From Hirsutella rhossiliensis (Eukaryota > Ascomycota > Sordariomycetes > Hypocreales > Ophiocordycipitaceae): a stretch of 64,000 bases of DNA. This document shows, piece by piece, positions 44,972 to 58,327 of this stretch. The stretch's first letter is position 1. Every line of letters begins with the position of its first letter. The position numbers and the translations under genes were made by a program. The stretch covers positions 6,386,001-6,450,000 of the forward strand of contig NW_025408667.1 of assembly GCF_020360975.1 (NCBI RefSeq), given 5' to 3'. Under the pieces are notes generated by a model, which had not been told where the DNA came from, searched no databases, and worked only from the letters and a program-made list of their open reading frames with translations.

Positions 44972-45441
44972 TATAACGACCGGTGTTATTCCTAAGGGAT
45001 AAACCTATCGAGGGGTTTATATTAGTAGATATAATAAGGCGTAGTCGAAGCAATAATAAGTATATTACGTTAGTAATAAGTTAGAGGTCGTAGACTATAG
45101 ACTATAACTAGGTAATTAGAATTAGAGATAGAATCGTAATAAAGATCTATATTAAAAGCTAGAGAGCTATCTATCTAAAGGAGTAAAAGTAAGTAGCTAT
45201 ATATACTTATAGAGACTGTCCTTAGATTACGGTCTTAGCCGTAATCCCCTTCGTAGCTTACTATAGCTTACTTATAAGCTATGCTCCTAAATAGTAATCT
45301 ATCTATATAAGGCTTACTTAGCTTACGTACGCTCTAGGTAAGCTAAGCCTAAGTAACTTCTCGTCCCGACCATTATTCTAAGCCGCCTTATTACGTAAAC
45401 GTGGCCGGCTCTCCTATAGCCCGCTAACTATAGTCGTAATA
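44972..45441 (-). repeat. 3' LTR of the RIPed chromovirus
   Basis: Direct repeat of 52334-52806. The first ~230 bp are related to the LTR of the young copy; the middle part is different sequence. Confidence 0.93.
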
Positions 45442-45559
45442 CGATGTCTCCCCTCCTCTTAGTCTTATCCGTAAGACCTACTACTGCCTTAGCCGCCGTA
45501 TATAAATATACCCTTATCGCGCGTATATATATTCCCCGTTTATCCTTTCTATCCCTTAG

Positions 45560-46205
45560 GATATACTACTAATAGTATATTTAGTCGCGTATCGAAGGAT
45601 CGTTCTCGTAAGACCCTTAAGCGTATTCGTTTAGCTAAGTCTATTAATCATCTTAGTTTCGACGTTATACTATATTCTTTCTATTCGTCGCGCGGCTTCC
45701 GCTATAAAATACTAAAGAAATCTTCTAAGTATACCGAATATATACGGCGGGGTCGTTCCTACGATACGTCGGGTATAGCGATTAGCTCCTATAGGTAACT
45801 TTATTATCCTACCTATTATTTATAGCTAATATGTCTCCTAGTATCCCGAATAAATCTAGAGTCCGATCGATTAAATAAAGAAGAAGAAATTACTAAGGAG
45901 CGAATATTAAAAGCTTAAGCCGACCTAAACGAAGCCTTAGCTTATTTAGCGCGGCTTTGCCGTTAAAAGCGCTAGCTAAAGACGAAGGGTACTAAGATAG
46001 TCCGTTAGGGCCTTCGTTTCTTAAACGACCTTATCGAGGCTAAGCGCTAAGAATCTAAAGCGGTAGTCGATATTTAGTCTATAGGTAGATTTAATATAAT
46101 TAATTAGAATGCTATTAGTTCGTTAGGCGATTTTACGATGCTTAGGGTAGATTTTGCTAGTAGAACTATCGAAGTAGAGAACCGTAGTAGGTTAAGTGCT
46201 TAAGT
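45560..46205 (+). pseudogene. RIPed antisense ORF with six Cys-to-Tyr changes
   Basis: This is the counterpart of 33533-34129. At 45673-45762 the frame reads YSFYSSRGFRY, then YTEYIRRGRSY. The six tyrosines sit at YX2YX6YX8YX2YX6Y, exactly where a Zn2Cys6-like cluster would have cysteines, and TGY-to-TAY is the RIP change. Downstream a coiled-coil-like segment follows (EEEITKERILKA-like, YLARLCR-like). It is destroyed by RIP, but the layout is the same as in the young copy. Confidence 0.65.
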
Positions 46206-49200
46206 AGTTCCTAGGTATTTTCTTCTAGTCTATATCCCTTTTACTTAATAAGGTATTCCTATTACTAACCTTATTTTCTTATATTTAGTATTTATTTAGC
46301 TTTATATTCCTAATCGTCGTTAACTTCGATTTTTTCCTATAGTTTAGCGTTTCGTAGCGCTAGTTCTAATAATAAGATATAAAATATCGGGTATATCCGT
46401 ATTATTATTAGTAGTAAAAGTTTATAGTTAACTTTTAAAATAGTTTTCTTAACCTTAAACGGTCTAAGTTTCTTAAAATCTAATTTATTACTTAGTCGTT
46501 TTATTTTAATATTTTATCGTATAAGGTAGACTATATCTCCCTCTTAAAAGATTAGTCCTTATAATCTTTTCCGATTATAGTAAGTAGATATTTATTCTTT
46601 AACGAATTAAAGTTCTTATTATATTTCTTTATATAATTTTCGTAGCTAATCTACTTATAGTATCGCTCGTTCCGCTTATAGTCTTTATTAAGTAACCTTA
46701 AATGCTTCTAGGTTATATCTATAATTAGCGTATGCTAGTAAGAGCTTAGTTATTTCCGTAACTAAGCTATTATAAGCTAGTTGCGCTATTAGTAGCTATT
46801 TAACTTAATCGTTTTATTCGTAGCTAATATAGTATCGTAAATATTATTTAAGCGTTTAGTTAAGTCGTTCCGTTTATCTATCTATTTATAGGTAATAAGC
46901 TATACTAAGCTTATATTTCGTCCTTAATTATACTATAAGAGCTTGCTAAAACTTAGCTATAAATATACTTCCTCTATTAAAGATAATCTCGTTCGGTAGT
47001 CTATAATTACTAATAATTATTTATAGAAATATATATACTAGCTCTTCTATATTACTTGCTTCTTTATATAGTAAGAAGTATCTATACTTTATTAGTCTAT
47101 CGGTAATAACGAATATACTATTATACTTAACGTTAGTTATAGGTTCTTTTAATAGTAGTAGCTTTATAATATAGTCGAAAGCTATCGAATCCTATGGTTT
47201 TTCTAGTACTAGTAGCGGTTGCAATTCTCCGTATAGTTTATATCGTTTAGCTTTGCTTTATATATAAAGTTTATATTCTTTAATAACTTATCGTACTACT
47301 TCTTTAAGCTATAAGAAGCTATATTATCGTTTAATCTATTCTATTATTCTTTAGATTCCTTAGTATCTATATATTAGATATTTATATATATCTTATATAA
47401 CTTTATCTTATAATTCTAGTAGTATTTAAATTTTATTTTTATATATTAGAACTTCTAAATATTCTATATTATATCTATTTAGTACTTTATATTCTTTTAT
47501 TTATTTTAGGATCTTTTAGTATATTAAGTCGTTAGGTTATACTTTAAATATTATATTTAGCTATCGTTACTAGTAACTCCTATTTTCGTTAATTTCTAGG
47601 AGCTATCCTTTCGCTATAAGTACTCCTATATCGTAGTTACTTCGTTAACTAAGGGTATTAGCTCGACCGTTTTCTATTCCTTTTTTATAGATTATTTTAT
47701 AGTCGAATTCCGATAAATATTCGGCCTATTAGATCTATCGTCCGTTTAACTATTGCGTCGTTATAAAATATAAGATATTCTTATAATCTATATAGACCTT
47801 AACTTTATATTTACTTCCGAGAAAGTAGTATCGAAATTCCTTAAAAGCTTAAATAATTACGAGGAATTCTTTATCGTAGATAGGGTAATTAAGTTCTACG
47901 CTATATAGCTTTTTTAAGTAGAATATAATTAGTCGTAGTCTTCCTTTATTGTTTTTCTATCCGATTTATACTCCTAGAGTAAAGTCTAATATATTAGTTT
48001 CGAGTTCGATTTATTATTTTAGATCGAAGGTAGTTAAGACTAGTTCTTACGTAATCGTAGTCTTAATATATTTAAAAGCTTCGTTAGCTTTATCGTCCTA
48101 TATAAATTCTTTTTCCTTCTTCGTTAAGTCGTATAGTAGTACTATAATCTTTCTAAAATCTTTAATAAATCGTCGGTAGTAATTTATAAATCCTAGGAAA
48201 CTTTATACGTTTTTAACGTTCTTTAGCGTTAGCTATTCTTTAACTAAGTTAATTTTATCTTATTATATTTATATCTCTCTTAGTAAGATCGTATATCTAA
48301 GGAAGTCTACTTCCTATATATAGAACTTACTTTTCTTTAGTTTAACTAGTAACTTCGTATTCTAAAGTACGCGGAGTACCTTATAGACGTGTTCCTTATA
48401 TTCTTCTAAGGTGTCCGAGAAGATTAAGATATTATCTAGGTATATTACTATAAAGATATCTAAGTATTTACGTAGGATATTATTAATTATCCGTTAAAAG
48501 GTAGCTAGTATATTTATAAGTCTAAATAGTATTACTAGATATTCGAATAGTCCGAATTTCGTTTTAAAGGCTATTATCTATTCGTATCCCTTTTTTAGAC
48601 GTATTAAGTTATAGGCGCCTTTAAGGTCGAGGGCTATAAACTATTTTTTACTATATAGTCGATCTCGTAGTTCCGATATAAGCGGTAATAGTATTCGGTC
48701 CTTTATTATAATATCGTTTAAGCGTCTATAGTCGATAACTAGTTATAGCTTACTGTTTTTCTTTAGAATAAATATAACTAGATAGCCTACTTTAGATATT
48801 AATATTTATATATATCCCTTTTATAGATTCTCGTCGAGGTAGTCGCGTAGTATTTATAGTTACTTTTCGTTTAAGTTATAGATTTTATAGAACGTCGGCG
48901 TTATTCTATCTTTAAGATAAATTTCGTAGTCCTATTAGCTATATTCGGGTAACCCTATCTTAAGTTCTTCCTTAAAGAGTTTATCGTATTTCTAGTATTC
49001 CTAGGGGATGTTCTTTATTTTATCTTATAGGCTTTATTCTTTCTTTTAAGAGCTAGTTTCTCTTAACTCGAGCTCTTTATTAATTTATTTAAGGTCTTTC
49101 CTTAGAGTAGTAATAACTCTTTAGATCTTTATATTATATCCTTTATTCTATTTATATTAGATACTAGGTTATATAGCTATATTAGTTAGTACGTAGGTCT

Positions 49201-52200
49201 TATTAGTTAATTTTATTATATCCGCTAGTTTGGTTACTATTTTCGTTTATATCGCTAAAGCCCGTAATAATTTACTTAAACGGTTATCCCTTTTATCTTA
49301 TTTAGTAGCTAAATTATCGTAAAATTTTACTTTCTCCTAAATCTATTAGTCCTAGAAACTTACGTCTTTATCTTAACGTAGCTAGCTAGTTTTCTAGTTA
49401 ATTAATAGGTTGCTCTCCTATAGCTATAGAAGCCTTAATATAAGGTCGTGTTCTTTAATATCTATAATATCGAAGTTAACTTATTTATTATAGCCCTAGA
49501 TATTAATATCGAGGTAATTAATCTCTATATTAATAATTCCGTTATTATAGTTAAAGGCCTCTCCTTCGATATTCGTAAGTTTATATAGATCTATCTTATA
49601 TCTCTATATAAGTCGGTAACGATTAACGACTCTAGGTAAAACGTAATTACTTATTACGCTATAGTCTAAAAGTATACGTACGTAATATCCCGCGATTTAG
49701 ATATCTAATACTATTTAGTCGCTATAGCTTACTATTACTATATATAGGGTCCTTAGATCTTATTATATCGTGCTAGTCTATAGCCCTTTTATAGATAGCG
49801 TACCTTGTTTTTTGCCTAGTCCTTATTCGTTTTATTTAGGTATTCTTCTTCGATTTATTATTAGTATCGTTTCTTTATATTTTCGTTGCGTAGTATCGTG
49901 TCGGGGCTTAAGAGACTAATTTCTTATAGCTAATCGAAGATTTCTTATTTCTCGACGCTATATCGTTTATATTATACTACTTCGTAGTTAATTACGTACT
50001 ATACTTTATAATTCTATTCGTTTTCGTACTAAAGGTCGAGTTTTCGTTTAGCGTCTTTCTATTTTTTACGTAGTATTTCTATATCGATTTTTCCTTAGTT
50101 AAATATAGCTTATAGCCTTTATATATATTGCTAATAATCTTTTAGTATACCGTTATATCGTTTATACTATACTTATACTTTTTTATATTTATAAACTCTA
50201 TAGTTTAGGTATATATATTTATTATAATCTTCTTTATTATATTTAACTTATTATATAAGTCTTTAGAAGATTAAGGGTTCGGATGCCTTAGAGCGAGTAG
50301 CGCTATACTATTCCTCTATTTTAGCGTGTTTATAGATTTTATATATCTCCGAAAGACATCTTATTAATAAACTATAATTATTATAGTATTTAAGTAGCGT
50401 GCTATAATCGGGTTCTAATAATATAACTTAGTCGTTTAGGTAGCGTTAATCGATTTTTTAGTAGTCTAGTTTTATACTTAGGTAGGGTTTTAAAAGTACT
50501 TATCCCTCGAACCTAACTAGGAAGGCATTATATTATACCTTTATCTAAAAGTATATTATATAATCTAGGTAGACGTATAATATCTATAAAATATACTTAT
50601 AGTGCTTATAAGTAAGTAGTATTTATAGATCGTCTTTAAATTCTCCTTATAGTTACTATTCTCGTTATAGAGCTATAAAGGTATTAATTACGGCGATAGC
50701 TATAGCGTAGTCTCCTCTATATAGTACCGGTTAATATCGAATTAATATAGCTTATTAGTTTTCTATAAGAATTTAAGGTGTTTATTAGGTTTTAATTTTA
50801 AGTATTTCTTTAAATTCTTTAAAGTATAGAGCGTGTTCTTTAATTATAGTATTTTCCCTTAGTAGTAAGGGTAGTAGTATAAGTTCGTTCTCGTCTTCCG
50901 TTTCTCTAAGTATTTCTTATTCTTTAGAGCTTATATCGTCGATACTTCGTTATTCCTCTTTAGGTTATTATCTAAGTTTTATAAGTATAAGGGCTATATC
51001 TATATCTTCTTTATTATATTATTTATAGACTGCCCGTTATTATTATCGATTTTTATTTTATATATCTTCCTAGAATCGTTTACTATTCTTCTTAATCTAG
51101 TCTTAGGAGACTCCTTTAAGATAAGGGTATTCCGGTTCTATAAATTTAACTTATTTCTATATTTTAGGATCCCTTCGTTATATTATTATAAGGGTTTTCT
51201 TTAGTTACTTTAGGAACTATCCGGTACCGTTTTTATCGCTTAAGTATACTATATATTCGTCGTCGTAGTATATAGTCTAACTAAGGAGTTTATACTTTAG
51301 TTCCTATTTATTAGTAGCGTTTAGGTATTTCTTACCTTTTAGGGCTAGTACTTAGTAGGTTTTCTTTTCCTTACGAGGTTATCTATATTCTTTAGAGTAA
51401 TATTTAAGTTTCCCGTAGTTAAAATACTTTCCTTTATTTTTCTATATTATATCTAGATCTATCCTACCTAGGTTAGTTATATAGGCATAGGCAATAGGAG
51501 TTTCGCGCTTCTTTTTATAGTTAGCGCGTTAGTTAAAGTTATTCTTATAGGAAGGGTTTTAATTTCCTCTTCCTTATTTCTTTTCTTAGCGTCGCGCGTA
51601 CTATCTATCTTCGATTCGTACTACTATAGCAATATAGTCCGAGAGGTTATTAGGTCGATTTTCCTTATAGAGCTCGTCCTTAACTTCTTCTTTAAGCCCG
51701 TCGTAGAATCGTAATATAAGAGGTTCGTCGTCCTAATTAAGCTTTAAGGTAACTTAACGGAACTTCGTAGTATAATCCGATACTAAGATCCTTTATTAGA
51801 GTTCTTAAAGTTTTTATTCGGCTTCTCGTTCCTCGTTAGTTATTCCGAATACCTTTATAATAGCTTCTTTAAATCCTTAGAAACTAGCAAAGACTTTATC
51901 TATCTCGTTATCTCGTCGCGCTAGTTAGTTATCGAGAAAATCCCTTATAATAGGTCTAAACTAAGCGAGTGCCGTTCTAGATAAATAATTTCCTACGTAG
52001 AGTACCTTTTCGACTAGGTCTAAGAGTTTAGTAGGGTAAAACCGGTAGTAGGCCTTAAGTTAGGTAAGAAAGTCTCGAAGCATGCTATAAGTACCGTTAA
52101 ATAGTCCTAGCTATTTTAGTTTAACTACTTCTCCGAGGTCCCTAACTTATCTATTACCTCCTCTATTCCTAAGTAACTATACCTTATATCGAAGGGTAAT

Positions 52201-52270
52201 AATCTCGCGTATTATATCCTAAGGCGATATAGTAGCTTTAGAGTTAGTTAATCTAGCTTACTATATAGGT
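46206..52270 (-). pseudogene. RIPed gag-pol of the chromovirus copy
   Basis: Collinear with 34190-40095. Chromodomain, integrase, RNase H, RT, protease and gag follow in the same order on the minus strand, with dense TAA/TAG. The RT fingers segment at 48744-48862 is present, unlike in the young copy. Confidence 0.85.
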
Positions 52271-52333
52271 ATATTAATAGTTACGATATTACTTAGAGTA
52301 ACGCAGTATTATACTAAATAAGAGCTTTTAATA

Positions 52334-52806
52334 TATAACGACCGGTATTATTCCTAAGGGATAAACCTATTAAGGGGTTTATATTAGCAGATATAATAGG
52401 GCGTAGTCTAAGCAATAATAAGTATATTACGTTAGTAATAAGTTAGAGGTCGTAGACTATAGACTATAACTAGGTAATTAGAATTAAAGATAGAATCGTA
52501 ATAAAGATCTATAATATTAAAAGCTAGAGAGCTATCTATCTAAAGGAGTGAAAGTAGGTAGCTATATATACCTATAGAGACTATCCTTAGATTACGGTCC
52601 TAGCCGTAATCCCCTTCGTAGCTTACTATAGCTTACTTATAAGCTATACTCTTAAATAGTAATCTATCTATATAAGGCTTACTTAGCTTACGTACGCTCT
52701 AGGTAAGCTAAGCCTAAGTAACTTCTTATCCCGACTATTATTCCGAGCCGCCTTATTACGTAAATATAGCCGGCTCTCTTACGGCCCGCTAACCGTGGTC
52801 GTAATA
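52334..52806 (-). repeat. 5' LTR of the RIPed chromovirus
   Basis: Direct repeat of 44972-45441. The two arms carry different subsets of transitions, as expected if RIP hit them independently. Confidence 0.93.
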
Positions 52807-52811
52807 ACTTA

Positions 52812-55316
52812 ACCCTTTTAACCCCGAATTCGCACTTATCTAGGTTAAGGTAGAGCCTATAAAGTTAGAGGCGCTCTAGGACCCTCTATACTTTCCGTAT
52901 ATAGTCTTCGTAGGAGCCGCTTATATAGATAAGGATATTATCTACGTATATAGAGGCGAACTCGTCGAGGAAGTCTTAAAGCACGTTATTAATATAATAC
53001 TAGAAGGTAGCGGGCGCTCTTAAAAGGCCGAAGGGCGTTATAAGCTACTTAAATAAGCCGTAGCGTATATAGAACGCTATCTTTTACTCGTTACCCTCCG
53101 AGATCTATACCTTATAGAACGCCTATTTTATATCTAGCTTTATAAACTACTTCGCCTTTAAAAGGTTATAGAGCGTATCCGAGATTAAGGGTAAGGGGTA
53201 GCGGTCTAGCCTCGTAATTGCGTTTAGAGCCCTATAGTCGTAATAGAACTATATCCTACCCCTTAGTTTACGTATAAATAGGACCGGCGCTCCTACTTCG
53301 GAGCTACTTACTTAAATAAAACCCTTATCTAAGAGGTCCCTTAGCGTCTTCTTTAGCACTAGTAGTTCCGCGTATAATATACTATATAGCGGTCTAAATA
53401 GTATAGGTAGTTCCTACCCCTTCTTATTAGTACGGAGTACGATCTTATAGTCTACCCCTAGCTTATACGGGTTAAGCTTATCCGCTTCCTAGGACTCGAA
53501 TAGCGGTAGGAGGTCGTAAAAGCGCTCTAGTATCTACTACCGTAGCTTAGAGGGCGACTTCGGCTTCTTTGCTTAGAGGGCCTTATCGATATCCGCTAGG
53601 CTAACTACGTAGACCGCTACGTTAGCCGCTACCCGGCCTTCCTCCCGCTTTAACCGTCGTACGGTTCTTATAAAGATAGAGGTAAGGACTTCTTATACCG
53701 AGCATAAAGCTCGTATACTTAGTCCTACGCCTATAGAACCGTCGTCGTAGCGGACCTACCGTTACGTAGGCCTAAACTATAGCTTCTTTTAGTATAGAAC
53801 TAAGTATAACTCTATATATAATAACTAAGGTTTCCCGAGGATTAAGGGAAACTCTAGTTAAGGGATTATATAGGCTACGATAAGCTTACGGTAACCGTCG
53901 ACCTCTATAGCTAGCTACGTAATGCCCTAATTACTGTACTCTATCGCGCTTTAAGGCCCTTTACCGCCTTAGGCGATCTTTCTACTAGCACTTATATCTC
54001 TCGTAAGCGCCTCGTTAACTACGGCGTAGTACTAGCAGCCCCGTCTATAAGGGCGGCGACGGGTAGGAGTTATTAACTATAACCTATATTAAAGTAGGCC
54101 CTCTTTATACGGGCGGATAACCCTTCTCCTTTACTAGTGCTAGTAATTAGGCCCCGAGCCCGTCTCTACTCTAGCTACTTTTTTCCTCTAGGCCTAAGGG
54201 ACCAGAGTCCTCTTCGTCGTTCCGCAAGGAGCGGTTCTATCTTACTACTCAACTACTATAGGCCGCTTAGCTAAAAGGAAGGGGTATTTTAATATAAAGT
54301 ATATAAACGCGCCGTAACGTAGGTAGCGGCCGTTAGCCTTCCTTTTCCTAATTTCCTCGCTTATTACCTACTTCGCCCGCTACTTAGAGAGCGGGATAGT
54401 ATAGGGGATATTCGAAGACGACTTCTTACCGCGTTTAGCTTAGTCCGTATAGGTAGCCGATATTAAGGTATCTCCGTTAATATTAATAGTCGGCTATTCC
54501 TCTTATAGAGGGGCGGTAATCCCGTTACCGCTATATAGCGTGCGCTTATAAAGCTTCTAGAAACGTAGCGTCTACTTATAGCCCTATACTACCTTTATTA
54601 ACCGGCTTATATACTCGCTATAGTTAGTAGGTATAATTATAGGGATAAGTAGCTCCCGTAGGGCTAGCGTAATTAAGTTCTATAACTATAAGTTTCGCTA
54701 TCTTCCTATACTATAGTTCCCGCTGCTCGTAAGAGCGTCTTTAAAGTTAGGAGGAATTCGCAAAGGTCTACCCGTCCCTCTACTTAAGGGTCCGTAGCCT
54801 ATCCTACGCCTTCTCCCGCTCCTATACGTTACCGAACGTATATATAAGGTATTAGAAGAAGTCCTACGGGTCGCGTCTACCTCTAGGGCCGCCCTTATCT
54901 TAGAATCTAGAGATCCGCTATATCTAGGGCTCCGGCAGCGTATAGAGGAGCGAATACCACGCTATATTATAATAGCCGTTTAGGCCCTATTTCTCGTCTA
55001 TTATAAACTTCGTCTATAGCCGGCTAAGGAAGAAGTAGAAGGACTTAGGCTTACTATCCTAAGTTAGCTAGGGAAGCGGCTTCCGTATCGGTAGTACCGC
55101 CGCCGTAACCGGTATTACTAAGGTCGTAGGGGTTAACGCTAGTCTTATAGACGGCTCCCCTAGTATAGCGAGAACCTCGTTCTTCTCGCTAGCCGTCGCG
55201 CTTCTAATCGCTTCTAGGATAGCTATAATACTTCCTATCCGCCTAGGGTAGCGGGTGCTTAGGAAGGCACCTTTCTAGGGAGATATCTATTAGATCTATT
55301 AGTTAATAGCTTATAC
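52812..55316 (-). pseudogene. RIPed gag and pol (RT) of the short-LTR Gypsy
   Basis: Reverse transcriptase is readable on the minus strand at about 52880-53400 once TAA/TAG are read as Gln or Trp: EGDEWKTAFYTRYGLFE-like, PFGLFKSPATFQYYINN-like and YVDDILIY-like motifs. The sequence meets the part ending at 44971 in frame across the ACTTA duplication, inside the RT connection (...VKRVK/YLGFI). Protease and gag should lie at 53500-55300; I could not read clear motifs there. Confidence 0.75.
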
Positions 55317-55502
55317 TATCACGGAGTAGGTAGAGGCGTATACGTAGGTGCCGTCCGTAGGATAATATTAATAAGCTATATAGAGCTCTTCTATACGCGG
55401 CTAGCCCGCCCCTATACTTACGGGATCCGGCCCTCCGTACGTAACTACACGGCTTAGGCCGTGGCCTAAGCCTATTACCTATAATAGTTAAAGACTCTTA
55501 TA
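55317..55502 (-). repeat. 5' LTR of the short-LTR Gypsy element
   Basis: Direct repeat of 40834-41017. Slightly less RIPed (for example TATCACGG rather than TATTACGG at the start). Confidence 0.9.
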
Positions 55503-55507
55503 GCTTT

Positions 55508-57090
55508 CCCTTTTTTATAAAGATAGAATCGACGACTATCGACGGCCTTTCTTACCTTTATATATTAAACTTCGATAGCGAATCTAAGAGTATTAGTAAA
55601 GTAGCTAACTTCCGATCTTATTACTTACTACTATCTTATATAGGGGGGTATAGTAGTTTATAAGGAAAACTCTTTATCTCGTATAAATATATACTTATTC
55701 TCTTAGTATATACTTCTCTAGCGAAATTACGAGCTTATCGCTAACCTAGACCTCTAAGGGGACCCTCTACTATAAGCTCTCTAAGCCTAACTTTAAGACT
55801 TTATATAAGAAGACGTTAAAAATATCTAGTCTTTATATACGCTTTACTTCTTCGTTTAAATTAGTTGTCTTTCTTAAATATAGCGTATATAGTACGATAG
55901 GCCGCTTTTAAGGGCTTATAGCGATACTACTTAGTCTAGTAATAGGGTCGTTATATAACCTTAAGCGGTATCCTTTTAGTTATTAGTTTTATCTTAAGGG
56001 GAAAGGCTTAGACTTACTTAAAAGAAATATAAAAGAGAACTATTGCTTATATAAGAAGCTAAAGAAATACGTTCCTCTTTCTTTACCTTATCTTATATAT
56101 TTAGCTAGTTTATACGAGGCGAAGGGAGAGAAGAACTTAAGAATAAAGGAGATTCCTCTTCTTCCTTTACCTTATTTTACTTTCTTCTCTTTCGCTAGTT
56201 CGTATATATAAGAGTTAAGGAATTATAAAGTTAAAAGTTAATCTAGACTTTAATCTTACTATTAGAGATATTCTACTTATACTTCCTATCTTATTAGAAA
56301 AGCTTATATACTATACGATCTATATCTCTAAAAGGGGTAAGGAGCTTATTAAAGCTACTCTTCTTATTCTAAGACTTACTAAGTTCCTATAGAATCTTCT
56401 TATTAAATTACTTTATAAAGCTCGGTCGTATATATCGCTTAATTTATTATTTTTTAGTAATACTAAAAGGTTCTTTAAAATCGGATAAGGAGAGTAGTAG
56501 AAGGTTAATAGTATCTAATAAAGGTTAAAGAAAAATATTTATTATAAGGGATTATATATACGAAGCTATATAACTTTTAGTAGAAGAAAGAAGTCTTCTT
56601 TATACTCTCTAAGAGAGAGTAGGCTATAAAGTCGAATCGGCAAGCTAGTAAGATAGTCGTACGGGCTAGCTTCCTTAGTAGTATAAGTAGTATTAAACGC
56701 CTCTTATACCTTTACTTAGAAGTTCTTCGTAAAGTTTATTATATAGTCTCGTTTAGAAAGAGAAGAAGAGCTTAAGGTTCTTAAAGGAAGAGGGCTAAAG
56801 ACTTAAGAGGATAATATAGACGCTATATAATAGGGACTTCCTTCTATAGTAAGGTTAATAGTCTCTAGCTAAGAGACTACGTAAAATAGGTAGTAGATAG
56901 ATTATAGAAATATATTCTAAATTAAGTAATAAAGGCGCTAAGATTTCGGGCACTTCTCTTAGTAGAAATAAGGCGGCATTATATATAACGAAAAAATAGA
57001 AAAAAGAAAAGGAAAGGAAAGAAAAGAAAAAAAGGAAAGAGGGAGGAGGAAAGAGGGGAAAAGAAAAAGGAGAAAAATCTTACTTTACTA
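55508..57090 (+). pseudogene. RIPed integrase-like transposase, C-terminal part (approximate end)
   Basis: Continuing from 40833 across the GCTTT duplication, a frame reads FYKDRIDDYRRPFLPLYIKL and further protein-like sequence broken by TAA/TAG. An alternative frame over 56200-57090 ends in a Lys/Glu-rich tail encoded by a 100-bp purine tract (about 56990-57088). Where the protein ended and which frame is right near the end are uncertain. Confidence 0.45.
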
Positions 57091-58327
57091 TATAAATAGA
57101 ATAGCACTATATATTCGTATAAAAGTATAATATATAGTCTTCTTATAATAAAGCTATTATTAATACGAGCTATTCTCTTATTCTATTTACTACGACCTAC
57201 TAGCTAGTAGGTCGTATGCCTTAGGTATTACCTACCTATTTAATCTATGCTCGCGTATATAAATTCCTTTTCTTCTTTTTATTATTACTAGTAGTAGCAA
57301 TAATAGTAATAGTAATAGCAATAGCAATAATAATAGTAGTAATAGCATTAATAGTATTACTACTATAAGCGCGTACGTATCTCTTTCCTTAGCTCCTTAT
57401 ACGTAGTAAGTTACTAATATATTTATATAAAAACGCTAATAACTAGCTTATCTACTAAGGCGCGCCTCCTTAAGTAAGTAAAACCTCTTTAGCACTTACC
57501 TTCTTATATAAGACACTAACTTTCTTAAGGCACTCGACTAGGATCTCGTACGCGAGCTCCTACGAAGACCGCGCCTCCTCGAGGTCGACGTAAGTAGGCA
57601 GCAACTCCGGCCATACACGAAAAATATAGTATAGCGCGCTATCCTTAACCTACCTAGCCGTCGCGTTATTTTCCTCTATAAGCGCGTACGACTAAAGTAG
57701 GTTATAGGTATAAGGGACTTATACGTAAACGCCTTCCTTATCTAAAGTCGAGGCGTTCTCTATCCCTATCTATATAAATCTTGCTAAAATAAGATAATTA
57801 TAGATAGGGACGCGTACGTAAGTCCCTTTCCCTACTATATTCGCCTCCCGGGCTACTTCGGTGGCTACTACGGCAATTATAAGTGGCCGGATCGCGCTGC
57901 TCGCTGTTCCGAAGGAGATCCTTAGTTTCTACCTAGCGTACGAGGCGCCCTTATGTCCGGTTCCCGAGAGCAGCCGATCTTAGTCGACGAGGCTCCGGGG
58001 TCCTCGTCTGGCTAGGCGATTTTGCTGCTCGAGGACGGAACCGCGGACGACCTAGTCGTCCTCTAGAAAGGTACGTATAAGTATTTCTTTATCTATAATA
58101 ATAGGTAGCGGGCACCTATAAAGCCTTAGCTAAGTAGCCTTGTGTAGAGGTATTAGTTAGGAAGTCCTAGCTAATCTAGAACGACGACTGGCACCTTCTC
58201 GTGGTGTTCTAGGTTAGTAACCTTAGCTCGTACGAGCCTTAGGGTAAAGCAAAGACTAGTTAATTACCCGCGTATAAATAGCTTTATTTTTTTTATATAT
58301 ATACGAGAATCTTACTAGGAACGATAT
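57091..58327. other. Non-coding 3' part of the rve-type transposon
   Basis: AT-rich and RIPed, with trinucleotide microsatellite sequence at about 57285-57365 and a less mutated GC-richer patch at 57840-58070. I see no gene. Confidence 0.5.

Larger units (their letters stand above)
44972..52806 (-). mobile_element. RIPed chromovirus copy of the same family as 29705-40618
   Basis: LTRs of 470 and 473 bp (44972-45441, 52334-52806) start TATAACGACC and end GTCGTAATA, the RIPed form of TGTGACGACC...GTCGTAACA. They are flanked by ACTTA (44967-44971, 52807-52811). The 46200-52330 interior is collinear with 34190-40150 of the young copy, with a dense excess of TG-to-TA and CA-to-TA changes. Length is 7,835 bp. 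It keeps about 120 bp of RT (48744-48862) that the young copy lacks. Confidence 0.95.
40834..55502 (-). mobile_element. RIPed Ty3/Gypsy retrotransposon with short LTRs, interrupted by another Gypsy copy
   Basis: Direct LTRs of 184-186 bp (40834-41017 and 55317-55502) start TATYACGGAGTAGG and end AAAGACTCTTATA, i.e. RIPed TG...CA. They are flanked by the duplication GCTTT (40829-40833, 55503-55507). Net length without the nested copy is about 6.83 kb. A purine-rich tract on the minus strand precedes the left LTR, so coding runs from right to left. Reverse transcriptase and integrase are legible through the RIP stops. Confidence 0.9.
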
